A DNA stretch of 51,020 nucleotides from Candidatus Gastranaerophilales bacterium. GTDB taxonomy: Bacteria; Cyanobacteriota; Vampirovibrionia; Gastranaerophilales; Gastranaerophilaceae. The stretch lies in NCBI GenBank assembly GCA_944322755.1, contig CALUPY010000019.1, positions 1 to 51,020 of the forward strand, given 5' to 3'. The notes below the pieces were generated by a model. It searched no databases. It was not told the DNA's origin and was given only the letters and a program-made list of their open reading frames with translations. This document shows positions 43,755 to 51,020 of the stretch, one piece after another; the first letter of the stretch is position 1; every line of letters begins with the position of its first letter. Position numbers and translations under genes: made by a program.

Positions 43755-43838
43755 CAGAAAATTCAGGCACGGGAAAACCCCGGTGCAGGATAAGAGTGTA
43801 AAAGATTTAGCAGTCAGAATAAAAAACAGGAGTTTATT

Positions 43839-44924
43839 ATGAAGGAATATAAAATAGCATTACTGGGCGGGGACGGAATAGGACCGGAAGTTGTTGCACA
43901 GGGCATGAAAGTTTTAAATGCTGCAGGAGAAAAATACGGTATAAATTTTGAATATGAAAAAGCTCTGATTGGCGGTTGTGCTTATGAAAAGGCCGGTACA
44001 CCGCTGCCTGATGAAACTCTTTCTATTGCTAAATCCGCTGATGCTGTTTTTCTTGGTGCAGTGGGTGACTGGAAATATGATACACTGCCTCCGGAAGTTC
44101 GTCCGGAGAAAGCTCTTCTGGGAATAAGGAAGGCTTTGAATCTTTTTGCCAATCTCCGTCCAGCAATTGTTTATGAAGAACTTGTATCGTCATCTCCGCT
44201 GAAACCTGAACTTGTGAGCGGTGTTGATATTATGATAATAAGAGAGCTGACAGGAGATGTGTATTTTGGCGAGCCAAAAGGGGTTGGGCTGGTAAACGGC
44301 AAAAAAGCCGGATATAATAATATGATTTATTATGAGGATGAAGTGGAACGCATTGCACATGTCGCATTTCAGACTGCAATGAAACGGAAAAAACGTTTGT
44401 GTTCTGTGGATAAAGCCAATGTTCTGGATGTTTCCAGACTATGGCGTGAAGTTATAAGCCGCGTGTCAGAAAAGTATCCGGAAGTTGAACTCTCTCATAT
44501 GTATGTTGACAATGCTGCTATGCAGATAATTCGTGCACCAAAACAATTCGATACTATTGTCACGGGTAACATATTCGGCGATATTCTTTCGGATGAAGCA
44601 TCAATGCTGCCGGGTTCACTGGGGCTTCTTCCGAGCGCAAGTCTTTCTGATTCAAAGCTCGGTATGTACGAACCTATTCATGGCTCTGCGCCTGATTTGA
44701 AAGGCAAAGATATTGTTAACCCGATTGCCACGATACTTTCTGCTTCTATGATGTTAAAATACAGTTTTGATAATGATGAAGCAGCGCTTTCAATAGAAAA
44801 TGCAGTGAAATCAGTCTTAAAAGCCGGTTACAGAACACCTGACATAAAATCAGAAGGTGCAAAAATTATAGGTACGGATGAAATGGGCTCTCTTATTGCA
44901 CAAGCTGTACTTTCTCAGCCGTAA
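43839..44924 (+). CDS. leuB: 3-isopropylmalate dehydrogenase
   Basis: Third enzyme of leucine synthesis: NAD-dependent oxidative decarboxylation of 3-isopropylmalate. The 361-aa protein has [10 protein letters not shown] at the start, the substrate-binding arginines in [17 protein letters not shown] and [16 protein letters not shown], and [17 protein letters not shown]. The metal and coenzyme region is [18 protein letters not shown] followed by [20 protein letters not shown]. The FANLRP segment favours LeuB over isocitrate dehydrogenase. GGAG precedes the ATG. Other leu genes are not in this window. Confidence 0.95.
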   Translation: MKEYKIALLGGDGIGPEVVAQGMKVLNAAGEKYGINFEYEKALIGGCAYEKAGTPLPDETLSIAKSADAVFLGAVGDWKYDTLPPEVRPEKALLGIRKALNLFANLRPAIVYEELVSSSPLKPELVSGVDIMIIRELTGDVYFGEPKGVGLVNGKKAGYNNMIYYEDEVERIAHVAFQTAMKRKKRLCSVDKANVLDVSRLWREVISRVSEKYPEVELSHMYVDNAAMQIIRAPKQFDTIVTGNIFGDILSDEASMLPGSLGLLPSASLSDSKLGMYEPIHGSAPDLKGKDIVNPIATILSASMMLKYSFDNDEAALSIENAVKSVLKAGYRTPDIKSEGAKIIGTDEMGSLIAQAVLSQP

Positions 44925-44937
44925 TTTTACGTTATGG

Positions 44938-45651
44938 CTACAGAGGCGAGTTCTTTATTGTCTGAGTTTTTCTGGGGTACTTTAGCGGGGTTGCTGCTGT
45001 CTTTTTAATTACAACAAGCTCCCTTGTAAAGTCACTATCCAGCGGCAGATTATATTTTATAATATCTGCTACATTACAGCCAAGGGTTTTCATTGCATTT
45101 TGCGCATTTTTGATTTCTTCCGGGCTGTTTTTCGATTTGTATGCTACAAACCATCCGTCTTTTTTTATAAAAGGAATTGCGTATTCAAGAATTATGTTCA
45201 AAGGCGCAACTGCTCTTGATACTGCTATATCAAAAAATTCTCTTTTATCTTCGGAAAAGTTTTCTACCCTCATACATATTGGGTGAAGATTTTCAAGCAT
45301 TAACTCTTTTTTTGCAAGTTCAATAAACCCTATTTTTTTTGCAATAGAATCTACCGGATAGATATCGATATTTTTAAAAAAAACAGCAGCAGGAATCGCA
45401 GGAAATCCGCCTCCTGAACCAATATCAAGCAGAGTAAGTCTGTCATTTCCGCTATAATATTTTTCAAGAAAAAGATTCAAAGAAAGAGAATCGAAAATGT
45501 GTTTCTCGAACAACAGATTTTCATCATTTTTACTAACAAGATTTGTGTGTGAATTATAGATTTTAAAGACATTAACGAAATCGTTAAGTTTTGTACGGTC
45601 TTTTACTTTGCATTCGAGATGCAGATCTGTTTGTAATTTATCAAATTGCAT
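44938..45651 (-). CDS. rsmG: 16S rRNA (guanine527-N7)-methyltransferase
   Basis: Methylates N7 of G527 in 16S rRNA using S-adenosylmethionine. The 237-aa protein carries the SAM motif LLDIGSGGGFPAIPAA, the AVSRAVAPL segment and the typical C-terminal YPRKTQTIKNSPL. GGAAAG lies before the ATG. It overlaps the end of the STAND/TPR gene by 11 nt, so the two are coupled. Confidence 0.95.
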   Translation of the reverse strand: MQFDKLQTDLHLECKVKDRTKLNDFVNVFKIYNSHTNLVSKNDENLLFEKHIFDSLSLNLFLEKYYSGNDRLTLLDIGSGGGFPAIPAAVFFKNIDIYPVDSIAKKIGFIELAKKELMLENLHPICMRVENFSEDKREFFDIAVSRAVAPLNIILEYAIPFIKKDGWFVAYKSKNSPEEIKNAQNAMKTLGCNVADIIKYNLPLDSDFTRELVVIKKTAATPLKYPRKTQTIKNSPL

Positions 45652-48100
45652 TTGTACTTTCCAATACTCTTTTAATCACTTCTTCTTCAAGCATCATATT
45701 CAGCTCTTTTAGTCTTTTTTCTATTATATCAATATTATCAGGAATTACACCCTCTTTTTTTGATATATTTTTTGCAAGCAAAAATGCTTTGAATGCTTTT
45801 TCATAATTTTTCATTGCATAATAGCATTCACCCGCATTTACATAAGAAGAAATAATATAAAATTTTTCATTGAGTCTTTTTGCGGAGGAAAGTGCCTTCA
45901 GGGTGTAATTAAGCGATTTTTCAAGGTCTCTTTTCTTGAATATTGCCGCTAATTCGGTACATATATAATATATTCCGTCGTAATTTGTGTTTTCTAAGTC
46001 TATTTTCAGTGCGCTGTTGTAGTTTATTGCGCAATCTTTGACATTTCCTCTTTCTTTGTATATTTCAGCAAGATTTGTGTAAGCAGATGAAAGGTAAGGA
46101 TTTTCGTTCTTAATTTGTGTACATTTTTCATAATATTTTTTTGCCATTTCTATCTGTGCATTGTCATCTAATATCAATGCGTATTTAAAATATGCTTCAG
46201 CAAGGAAGGCCGGATTGTCAATAACAGAGGCCATCTGAAAAGCTTTTTGATAGTATAATACAGACTTTTCAAGATTCGATGAATCTTCTTCAATTTCTGC
46301 AAGAGCAATGTAAGAATATCCGATTATGCTGTTTGTGCAGTCTTGGGGATTGTTGATAAAGCCTTCATATATTCTTCGTGCTGCGGTATATTTATAGGAT
46401 TCTTTATAAATTTTTCCTAGTGCAAGAAGTGCAAGATTTGCACTGTCTTTATCATTCTTCTGCCGGTAATATTCAATTAGTCTGTTGCTGTATAAAACAG
46501 CTGAATCAATATTACTGCTTTTTTGTGCACAGCGTATCAGTCCTGAAAGAATTTCTCCCAGCATTTCTTCGTAATTTTTCGAGCGTTTTTGTTCATATGC
46601 AAAAAGATATTTTTCATATGCATCTACATATTCGAGTGAATTCTCAAAATTTTTTGCTTCAAGAATTATTTCATTTAGGTCATAAATTTTTTCAGCCGGA
46701 GGCAGTGGAACTGTTTCAGTAGTGCCTTTGTTTGCACCTTCTTTATTTAAATCAACTGGAATTCCTAGTAATGCCAGTTCTTCCTTTGTCAGCTTATATT
46801 TGCTTTCAACTGTTTCTTCTTTGTTTGTTTCGTGCGGGGGAGGTGGCAGCTTTTTGCGTTGTCCCTGCGGGCGGGGTTTCTTTTCTGCAAGGCTTCTGTT
46901 TATCTTCCAGTCAGTGTTTCCGCTCATATATGTCAAAAGCGAGGCATTTATATCCTGTTTTTTCTTTGGCATTTCAGCAGGAAGAAACGCGCTGTGGTAT
47001 GCAATCTGTGCTCTCATTGTATCTCTCGAGAGTGAAAGAACCCGTTTTGCCGGTGTTTTAGGTAATTGCGCATTGTAAAAATCAATAAGAAATTTATGCA
47101 GTTTTATCTTGTCAAAGTGCGGAATAAGGCCGTACACGTAATACCTTATCTCCGGCTTTAAAAATAAAAGACCGTTTTCTTTAGAAATAATTAGTTTTTC
47201 CGTAAAATATCCAAGCTGTTCTCTGGTGATTAAATCATAGTTCAATAAAAACGCTTCTGTCAGCCCGACATTAATTACTGCAAGAATCTGCAAGGTTTTT
47301 TTGTATTTATCAGGAACGAGTGATGTTAGTTTTTGCAAAATAAAATTTTTAAAATTCAGATTTTTTGAGTGATATTCTTTATACAGCGTTTCAAGAGGGA
47401 TATTTAGCGTTTTTACTATGCTTGCCGTATAAAAAAGCAGGTTCATATCACCGTCTATGTCTTCATATAAAGTTTTTAGTTCTTTGTCAGAAAAAGATGT
47501 GCCGTTGTGTTCAAACATTTTTTCAATCTGGTTTTCTGAAAATTGCGGAATATCTATGGTAAATACTGAATAAGAAGAATCTATAGGAACAGTGTCATTT
47601 ACAGCTCCAATGATTTTTATATTGTTTAATTTTGCCAGATATTCAATAAAACTAACTATATGCGGTCTGCTTTTTTCTGTTATATTTTCGAGAGAGTCAA
47701 AAAATATAACGACTTTTTTGTTTGTGTGTGAAAAAAAGTTTGAAATTTTTTGAACAAGAGAATGTGTTTCGATTTTGGGTATACTTATTAGTCCGTGCTG
47801 GTAGTATTGTTTCAGGTCTTTGAAAAAACTCAAGAAAACGTCATCTACTGTGGAAGCTTCAAAAAATTTAAATCTAAAAACCAGTGTCTGTGTATCAAGA
47901 TTATCAAGGACAAAATTTATAATTTTTGTTTTAAAACAGCCTGATTTTGATTTTACGAGACAAAAATCATTCTCCTCATCGAGAATAAATTCTGCGATTC
48001 TGCTTGCAGAATCCAGCATTTCTGTCAGAATAAAACTGTTTTTTGACCTTTCTTTAAGAAGTTCAAACATTTTGCGCTGTTTTTCCAAAATTCTATCCAT
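45641..48100 (-). CDS. STAND-like NTPase with TPR repeats and a degenerate P-loop
   Basis: The 819-aa protein starts with a NACHT/AAA-like module: the P-loop position reads KSKSGCFKTK (glycine before the lysine lost), and Walker B is KKVVIFFDSLEN. A winged-helix-like region and a Pro/Lys-rich linker (about residues 385-440) follow, then about 380 residues of TPR repeats (SIIGYSYIALAEIEEDSSNL, AYTNLAEIYKERGNV and others). STAND proteins are signalling or sensor ATPases, but the altered P-loop may mean weak or no ATP hydrolysis. The promoter predicts a leaderless mRNA. The linked rsmG is probably a passenger. Confidence 0.72.
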   Translation of the reverse strand: MDRILEKQRKMFELLKERSKNSFILTEMLDSASRIAEFILDEENDFCLVKSKSGCFKTKIINFVLDNLDTQTLVFRFKFFEASTVDDVFLSFFKDLKQYYQHGLISIPKIETHSLVQKISNFFSHTNKKVVIFFDSLENITEKSRPHIVSFIEYLAKLNNIKIIGAVNDTVPIDSSYSVFTIDIPQFSENQIEKMFEHNGTSFSDKELKTLYEDIDGDMNLLFYTASIVKTLNIPLETLYKEYHSKNLNFKNFILQKLTSLVPDKYKKTLQILAVINVGLTEAFLLNYDLITREQLGYFTEKLIISKENGLLFLKPEIRYYVYGLIPHFDKIKLHKFLIDFYNAQLPKTPAKRVLSLSRDTMRAQIAYHSAFLPAEMPKKKQDINASLLTYMSGNTDWKINRSLAEKKPRPQGQRKKLPPPPHETNKEETVESKYKLTKEELALLGIPVDLNKEGANKGTTETVPLPPAEKIYDLNEIILEAKNFENSLEYVDAYEKYLFAYEQKRSKNYEEMLGEILSGLIRCAQKSSNIDSAVLYSNRLIEYYRQKNDKDSANLALLALGKIYKESYKYTAARRIYEGFINNPQDCTNSIIGYSYIALAEIEEDSSNLEKSVLYYQKAFQMASVIDNPAFLAEAYFKYALILDDNAQIEMAKKYYEKCTQIKNENPYLSSAYTNLAEIYKERGNVKDCAINYNSALKIDLENTNYDGIYYICTELAAIFKKRDLEKSLNYTLKALSSAKRLNEKFYIISSYVNAGECYYAMKNYEKAFKAFLLAKNISKKEGVIPDNIDIIEKRLKELNMMLEEEVIKRVLESTNAI

Positions 48101-48106
48101 GCAAGT

Positions 48107-48115
48107 ATTTTATCA
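48107..48115 (-). promoter_or_regulatory. Extended -10 promoter with leaderless geometry for the STAND/TPR gene
   Basis: Minus-strand TG-A-TAAAAT with the hexamer at 48107-48112, 6 nt before the ATG at 48100. No Shine-Dalgarno exists. Confidence 0.5.
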
Positions 48116-48207
48116 TATTTGGAAAAAAGGGGCTACATTACCGCAGAAAATGACGATAAATTTTTATATAATTCTTGTAAGAGTGCATTTTTGCAAAAAG
48201 AACGAGT

Positions 48208-49281
48208 CTAAACGAAAATTCTTTTATTTGTCACAGAATCGAAGAATAAAAAGTCATTTCTGTTTATATGCAGAGTAATTGAGGTTGCAAATTCTTTTTC
48301 AGCATTGATTTTCGCGGAGCATTTTGCACCGTTTATGTCAAAATATACAATTTTTTCACTGCCGAGCATTTCGGAAATATCGACTTTCGCAACTATTTCA
48401 GAAATGTTTTCGTCCTCCTCTAAAAATGAATCCATTTTTTCGGGGCGAATACCGGCAATAAATTCTGTTCTGCCGTTGAGTGCTCTATGCTGCGCTTCTG
48501 TCATTTTTATTCCGATGCCGTTTAGTATAATTTCATTGTTTCTGAGTTTTACCGGAATAAAATTCATGGACGGAGACCCGAGAAATCCGCCGACAAAAGT
48601 GTTAGCAGGAGAGTTATAAATTTTTTCAGGTTCATCAACCTGCTGAATTTTGCCCTTGTCAAGAACAACAATTCTGTCACCCATTGTCAAAGCTTCTGTC
48701 TGGTCATGTGTTACATAAATGAATGTTGTTTGTAATTTTTCATGCAATTTTTTTATTTCAGAGCGCATTTGCACCCTAAGTTTAGCATCCAGGTTTGATA
48801 ATGGCTCGTCCATCAAAAAGACCTTTGGGTTTCTGACAATAGCCCTTCCAAGCGCAACCCTCTGTCTTTGGCCTCCGGAAAGCTGTTTTGGCTTTCTTTT
48901 TAAATAAGGCTCCAAATCCAGTATCTTTGCCGCTTCAAGTACTTTTTTCTCAATCTCCTGTTTCGGGTAATTCCGCATTTTTAGAGGAAATGCTATATTT
49001 TCAAAGACTGTCATGTGCGGATAAAGGGCGTAGTTTTGAAAAACAAAAGCAATATCTCTGTCTTTCGGGTGGACATTGTTAACACATTTTCCATCTATAA
49101 ATATTTCTCCGGATGTTATATCCTCCAGCCCAGCTATCATTCTTAGTATTGTTGATTTTCCGCATCCGGACGAACCTACGAGAACAAGGAACTCTTTATC
49201 CTTTATAAAAAGGCTGATATCATCAATGATGGTTTTTTCATCATATTTTTTGATTACATTTTTGAGTTCAACGTTTGCCAT
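48208..49281 (-). CDS. Sugar/glycerol-phosphate-type ABC transporter ATPase (UgpC/MalK-like)
   Basis: A CUT1-type ATPase that powers sugar or glycerol-phosphate import. The 357-aa protein has Walker [11 protein letters not shown]-loop [12 protein letters not shown], signature LSGGQRQR and Walker [15 protein letters not shown]. The C-terminal regulatory TOBE domain (residues about 240-357) includes GIRPEKMD. One such ATPase often serves several importers; no permease is nearby. Its ATG is one base after the stop of the histidine-kinase-like gene. Confidence 0.9.
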   Translation of the reverse strand: MANVELKNVIKKYDEKTIIDDISLFIKDKEFLVLVGSSGCGKSTILRMIAGLEDITSGEIFIDGKCVNNVHPKDRDIAFVFQNYALYPHMTVFENIAFPLKMRNYPKQEIEKKVLEAAKILDLEPYLKRKPKQLSGGQRQRVALGRAIVRNPKVFLMDEPLSNLDAKLRVQMRSEIKKLHEKLQTTFIYVTHDQTEALTMGDRIVVLDKGKIQQVDEPEKIYNSPANTFVGGFLGSPSMNFIPVKLRNNEIILNGIGIKMTEAQHRALNGRTEFIAGIRPEKMDSFLEEDENISEIVAKVDISEMLGSEKIVYFDINGAKCSAKINAEKEFATSITLHINRNDFLFFDSVTNKRIFV

Positions 49282-49282
49282 C

Positions 49283-50431
49283 CTAGATACCTATTTTTTC
49301 GCTTGGAATTATAAACGAGTAAGTAGTTCCCTCGCCATCTTCCGAGGAAACCCACATTTTCCCTTTTAAAATGCGGATAAAATGATAAACAATACCCATT
49401 GAAAGACCTCTTGTCAGTGTTTTTTTTGAAATGTCCTCATCTGCATTTGCGTACGGGTCGAATGCAGTATACATTTCTTCTTCACTTAAACCGTCGCTGC
49501 CGTCCGTTACCTGAAACATCATATATGTTTTTTCACCTGTTTCAGGCAGTACAACAAGACCTGCGGCTTTGACTATTTCAATATTCGGTGTGCTTACCGT
49601 AACTCTTACTGCACCTTTGTCCGTGTTGTTAATCGCGTTTTCTATCAACACGCTTATAACCTGTTTCAACAAAGCTTCATCGCTATAGCAGCTTCTTTTC
49701 AAAAGACCGTTTAAATCCACGGTAAGAACAAGCTTTTTCTGCTCTGCTTTAAGTTTGTATTCGTTAAACACGTTTGTGATAAGTGTTACAAAATCGAAGA
49801 TTTTAAGATTGTAGTCGAACAATCCCGCTTCCAGCTTTGTGTAATCAATAAGTTTTTGCATAAGCTGAAGCAGCTGTTCGGAATTTTTGTTGATAATTTT
49901 CAGGTATTTTTCCTGTTTTTCATTAACCTCTCCGCCTAATCCTTCAAGAATTGCCTGTGAAAATCCTACAACAGAATGCAGAGGTGAGGTCAGTTCATTG
50001 GAAATTTTGGACAGGTAAACATCTTTGTTTTTTGTGTGTTTTGTCAGGTATTCATGCTCAAACATCAACTTGCTGAGCATTTTTTGAGAACTTGTTTCAT
50101 CTCTGACTGTAATTAGAATTTTATCTCTGAATGGCATTCTTGATGCCATTATTTCTAAATACATTTCATCTTCAGGATTCAGTTTGGAGCGTACAATAGT
50201 ACAAGTGCCTGTATCGGCAAGCCCTTCAATCAGTTTGTATCCGCCGTCAAACATATTGAACAGTTCAGCTGTATCAAATTCTTCCGGAGTCATTTTGAAA
50301 ATATCAAGCAATTTCTGGTTTGCCTGTAAAATTTCACCGGATGTTGATATCATCATCATCGCTTCCGGATAATATTCAAAAGGTATATCATCGGTCTTTG
50401 CCGGTTTAAAAAATAACGATAGTAAATTCAT
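49283..50431 (-). CDS. Histidine-kinase-like protein with PAS domain, phospho-acceptor His missing
   Basis: The 382-aa protein has no membrane segment. A PAS-like domain (about 15-125) is followed by a dimerisation helix aligned with His[22 protein letters not shown] has Asn (N145) where kinases have the phosphorylated His of S-H-E-L. The ATPase part keeps the N box ([10 protein letters not shown]), but G1 reads [11 protein letters not shown] and G2 [13 protein letters not shown]. It may be a pseudokinase or scaffold. The ATG at 50431 has GAGAGAT upstream; a GTG 11 codons earlier does not. It is coupled to the UgpC-like gene (1-nt gap). Confidence 0.8.
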   Translation of the reverse strand: MNLLSLFFKPAKTDDIPFEYYPEAMMMISTSGEILQANQKLLDIFKMTPEEFDTAELFNMFDGGYKLIEGLADTGTCTIVRSKLNPEDEMYLEIMASRMPFRDKILITVRDETSSQKMLSKLMFEHEYLTKHTKNKDVYLSKISNELTSPLHSVVGFSQAILEGLGGEVNEKQEKYLKIINKNSEQLLQLMQKLIDYTKLEAGLFDYNLKIFDFVTLITNVFNEYKLKAEQKKLVLTVDLNGLLKRSCYSDEALLKQVISVLIENAINNTDKGAVRVTVSTPNIEIVKAAGLVVLPETGEKTYMMFQVTDGSDGLSEEEMYTAFDPYANADEDISKKTLTRGLSMGIVYHFIRILKGKMWVSSEDGEGTTYSFIIPSEKIGI

Positions 50432-50506
50432 ATAATATCTCTCAATACTGTTAAATCTTAACACATTTTCAAAGTTTTATAAACAAATTGTTTCTAAATT
50501 TTTCTT

Positions 50507-50740
50507 TTAAATAAAAAGAGCCTTTAGGGCAAGCAAATCCTCATAAGCTGCACCTGCTTCCGCAAGTTCTTCTGCAGTAATACCAAAAAGGGTAATCACT
50601 GATTTTGTTTCTTCTCCGAAATCATTCTGTTTAAAACGTTCAACAACTTGCGTTACTGCGTCTTCCCGTTTCAGTGTTCCGTTGAGAGAAAGATTCCCTT
50701 TTGTGCAACTGTAAAAATTCCGTTTTTTCGCCTTTCCCAT
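50507..50740 (-). CDS. Small protein, function unknown
   Basis: A 77-aa protein with a basic N-terminus (MGKAKKRNFYSC) and an Ala/Glu/Leu-rich helical C-terminus (LFGITAEELAEAGAAYEDLL). No family recognised. There is no Shine-Dalgarno; a TAAAAT lies exactly 6 nt before the ATG. About 115 nt upstream is the promoter-bearing 35-bp repeat, with a terminator-like hairpin between, so expression might come from either promoter. Confidence 0.55.
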   Translation of the reverse strand: MGKAKKRNFYSCTKGNLSLNGTLKREDAVTQVVERFKQNDFGEETKSVITLFGITAEELAEAGAAYEDLLALKALFI

Positions 50741-50746
50741 ACTTAA

Positions 50747-50752
50747 ATTTTA
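50747..50752 (-). promoter_or_regulatory. -10 box with leaderless geometry for the small gene
   Basis: Minus-strand TAAAAT, 6 nt before the ATG at 50740. The -35 region is poor. Confidence 0.35.
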
Positions 50753-50768
50753 AAGCAAAAAATTCTTA

Positions 50769-50796
50769 AATAAAAGCCCGCCTGTCCGACGGCTTA
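50769..50796 (-). terminator. Weak terminator or attenuator between the repeat promoter and the small gene
   Basis: On the minus strand AAGCCG can pair with CGGGCTT (one bulged base) around a 9-nt loop, followed by TTTTA. It lies about 50-80 nt after the predicted start from the 50855-50883 promoter. Confidence 0.4.
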
Positions 50797-50852
50797 ATAA
50801 TTTTATACAGCATGTAAGTAATTTGTTTATACCTGCTGCTTAATTTCCATCT

Positions 50853-50887
50853 AAAGTATAAAAAAGTTCAAACTAAAGTTCAATTCA
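50853..50887 (-). promoter_or_regulatory. Promoter inside the 35-bp dispersed repeat (right copy)
   Basis: Exact reverse complement of 1-35. The -35 box TTGAAC lies at 50878-50883 and the -10 box TATACT at 50855-50860, 17 nt apart, reading leftward toward the small gene at 50507-50740. Confidence 0.55.
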
Positions 50888-50911
50888 CAAAGATAGTCAG
50901 AGGTAAGATAA

Positions 50912-51020
50912 TATAATAGAGGGATAAAACTCGATAAACAGGAAAGAAGAAGAGAGTTAGTCGCAAAGCTGCGGCGAATAGTGAAATCCCCCGTATCGTT
51001 CGTTGACAAAGGAATAGAAA
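50912..51020 (+). ncRNA. Rightward promoter with a possible structured leader, cut by the window end
   Basis: TATAAT at 50912-50917 would start a transcript near 50924. The following sequence contains TCGCAAAGCTGCGGCG at about 50966-50981, which recalls the GACGCAAAGC core of class I cyclic-di-GMP (GEMM) riboswitches. Other parts of that aptamer are not clearly matched, and no gene is in view to its right, so this is only a suggestion. Confidence 0.2.

Overview
The window is 51 kb of AT-rich bacterial chromosome with short intergenic gaps and many small operons. It has two signs of a Gram-negative envelope: a degraded Pmp/autotransporter-type adhesin and several sugar-transfer genes. It also has SKI2-type helicase, RmuC, FtsH and CtpA genes, LysM/EF-hand and TPR proteins, and two YkgJ cysteine-cluster proteins. 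My best guess is an anaerobic gut bacterium of the Gastranaerophilales (Vampirovibrionia/Melainabacteria) type. That placement is an impression from gene content and is not proven by any marker here.

Left host region (1-10161). An aroF/nucleotidyltransferase operon lies on the minus strand. Rightward follow YkgJ, a CtpA-type protease, a coiled-coil protein, a second YkgJ and a three-gene cluster (arginase-like hydrolase, hexapeptide acetyltransferase, nucleotidyltransferase). A secreted Cys-rich protein and ogt lie on the minus strand.

Integrated element (10162-23018). A 45-bp direct repeat marks a 12.8-kb element inserted in the anticodon loop of the initiator tRNA gene. The intact tRNA-fMet is rebuilt at 22974-23050. 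The element carries a tyrosine integrase, a small excisionase-like protein, an AEP primase-helicase with an iteron-like region upstream, a Cro/CI-type repressor, a short operon of secreted or membrane proteins (one a catalytically dead M48-like protein) and a Cys-rich protein. At its two extremities sit a large KAP-family membrane P-loop NTPase and an HNH-like protein, both candidate defence cargo. Matching pairs of TTTGCAACT sites near both ends look like integrase arm sites. No capsid, terminase or conjugation genes are visible, so it resembles a replicating satellite or integrative island.

Middle region (23051-35223). Next to the tRNA are hairpin arrays, a frameshifted adhesin remnant and a GC-rich structured repeat. 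These are followed by a TPR glycosyltransferase-like gene, a LysM/EF-hand protein, an aldo-keto reductase, a SKI2-like helicase, a coupled three-gene sugar operon (DUF616, epimerase, GT8), a zeta-toxin-like cassette between two identical 30-bp repeats, and tRNA-Gln and tRNA-Asn.

Right host region (35224-51020). This holds rmuC, ftsH, a small conserved-looking gene, both subunits of a corrinoid iron-sulfur protein behind a terminator-like leader, an oppF-type ATPase, a serine hydrolase of the beta-lactamase fold, leuB, rsmG, a STAND-like TPR protein, a ugpC-type ATPase, a histidine-kinase-like protein lacking its phospho-acceptor His, and a small unknown gene. The same 35-bp promoter-bearing sequence occurs in inverted orientation at both ends of the window. 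Five genes have a -10 hexamer placed exactly 6 nt before the ATG, which suggests leaderless mRNAs.
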